Part shown: piece by piece, positions 21,405 to 21,469 of the stretch
How the letters are laid out: the number at the start of each line of letters is the position of its first letter
Numbering within the stretch: position 1 is the stretch's first letter
NCBI GenBank assembly: GCA_900540365.1
Contig: UQFN01000014.1
Span: forward strand, 1-21,469
Source of the DNA: an uncultured Mollicutes bacterium
Lineage (GTDB): Bacteria > Bacillota_I > Bacilli_A > RFN20 > CAG-826
Reading direction: 5' to 3'
DNA length: 21,469 nt
Notes under the pieces: model-generated
Databases searched by the model: none
Seen by the model: only the letters and a program-made list of their open reading frames with translations
Told to the model about the DNA's origin: nothing
Program-made: the position numbers and the translations under genes

Positions 21405-21469
21405 AAAAGTCTCCTTGATGGGTACCCAGTTTCCTAGACATTAAATGTTTGTTAACTGGATTATATCAT
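21405..21469 (+). ncRNA. Possible start of a structured RNA, cut by the window edge
   Basis: After the ferredoxin gene and a TATAAA-like box (21395-21400), the sequence folds well for an AT-rich region. CCAGTT pairs with AACTGG, and inside it AGACAT pairs with ATGTTT around a 3-nt loop. A GGGTACCC palindrome precedes them. The run GTCTCCTTGATG is loosely like the 5' end of Firmicutes 6S RNA as I remember it, but this is not secure. A 5' leader of the next gene is equally possible. The window ends before the structure is complete. Confidence 0.3.

Noticed and set aside
1..21469. CRISPR arrays, transposases, integrases, tRNA genes or phage genes
   Set aside because: No regular repeat-spacer pattern, no mobile-element protein motifs and no tRNA-like cloverleaf were seen. 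The region is core chromosome apart from the exporter pair.
21445..21469. Start of a new ORF (ATG TTT GTT AAC) at the right edge
   Set aside because: Only eight codons are visible, there is no Shine-Dalgarno, and the bases are part of a hairpin. It cannot be decided from this window.

Overview
The window is about 21.5 kb of very AT-rich, densely coded bacterial chromosome. Gene content (RNase Y, YmdB, GpsB, RecU, DnaD, a B-type RNase P RNA, HU, Der, standalone CinA C-domain) points to a Bacillota lineage near the Bacilli/Mollicutes border, such as an uncultured RF39-, Acholeplasma- or Izemoplasma-like organism. Trp codons checked are TGG, and TGA is used as a real stop in several ATGA overlaps (miaB, ylbF family, cca-like, exonuclease, 79-aa protein), so the standard bacterial code applies rather than the Mycoplasma code. 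This assignment is an inference from content.

Layout. Positions 72-15137 are one unbroken minus-strand run, transcribed right to left: gpsB, rnpB, pgsA, cinA (C-domain), recA, rny, ymdB, miaB, a YlbF/YmcA-family gene, miaA, tcdA-like, fhs, then two ABC exporter genes that fuse ATPase and permease. Most neighbours overlap or nearly touch, and I saw no convincing intrinsic terminator inside the run. A divergent promoter pair at 15140-15256 separates this run from a plus-strand pair, a DEDDh exonuclease and recU. recU converges on and overlaps the end of a minus-strand operon, cca-like/dnaD/nth (18316-16508). Further right, all on the minus strand, are hup with a clear terminator, and the operon (79-aa membrane protein)-cmk-der. 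A plus-strand ferredoxin gene and the start of a possible structured RNA close the window.

Functions. The left half groups membrane lipid synthesis (pgsA), recombination (recA), mRNA turnover (rny, ymdB, YlbF family) and modification of tRNA position A37 (miaA, miaB, tcdA-like). The right half groups DNA repair and replication (recU, nth, dnaD, hup), ribosome assembly (der), CMP kinase and a CCA-enzyme-like nucleotidyltransferase that is only half the usual length. Gene order matches two separate Bacillus subtilis neighbourhoods (pgsA-cinA-recA-rny-ymdB-miaB-ymcA, and fer-cmk-der-hup-cca-dnaD-nth-recU-gpsB-rnpB), joined here at rnpB/pgsA.

Most interesting non-coding signals. (1) A two-copy element of about 47-50 nt lies directly before the start codons of recA and of the first ABC exporter gene. 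It has an identical 12-nt 5' end, a variable inner hairpin and a C-run able to pair with the Shine-Dalgarno G-run, so it looks like a candidate cis-regulatory RNA. (2) Two further leaders, before rny and at the left window edge, carry 11-bp stems whose 3' arm enters the Shine-Dalgarno sequence. (3) Three operons have a -10 box exactly 6 nt before the ATG and no Shine-Dalgarno, which predicts leaderless mRNAs.
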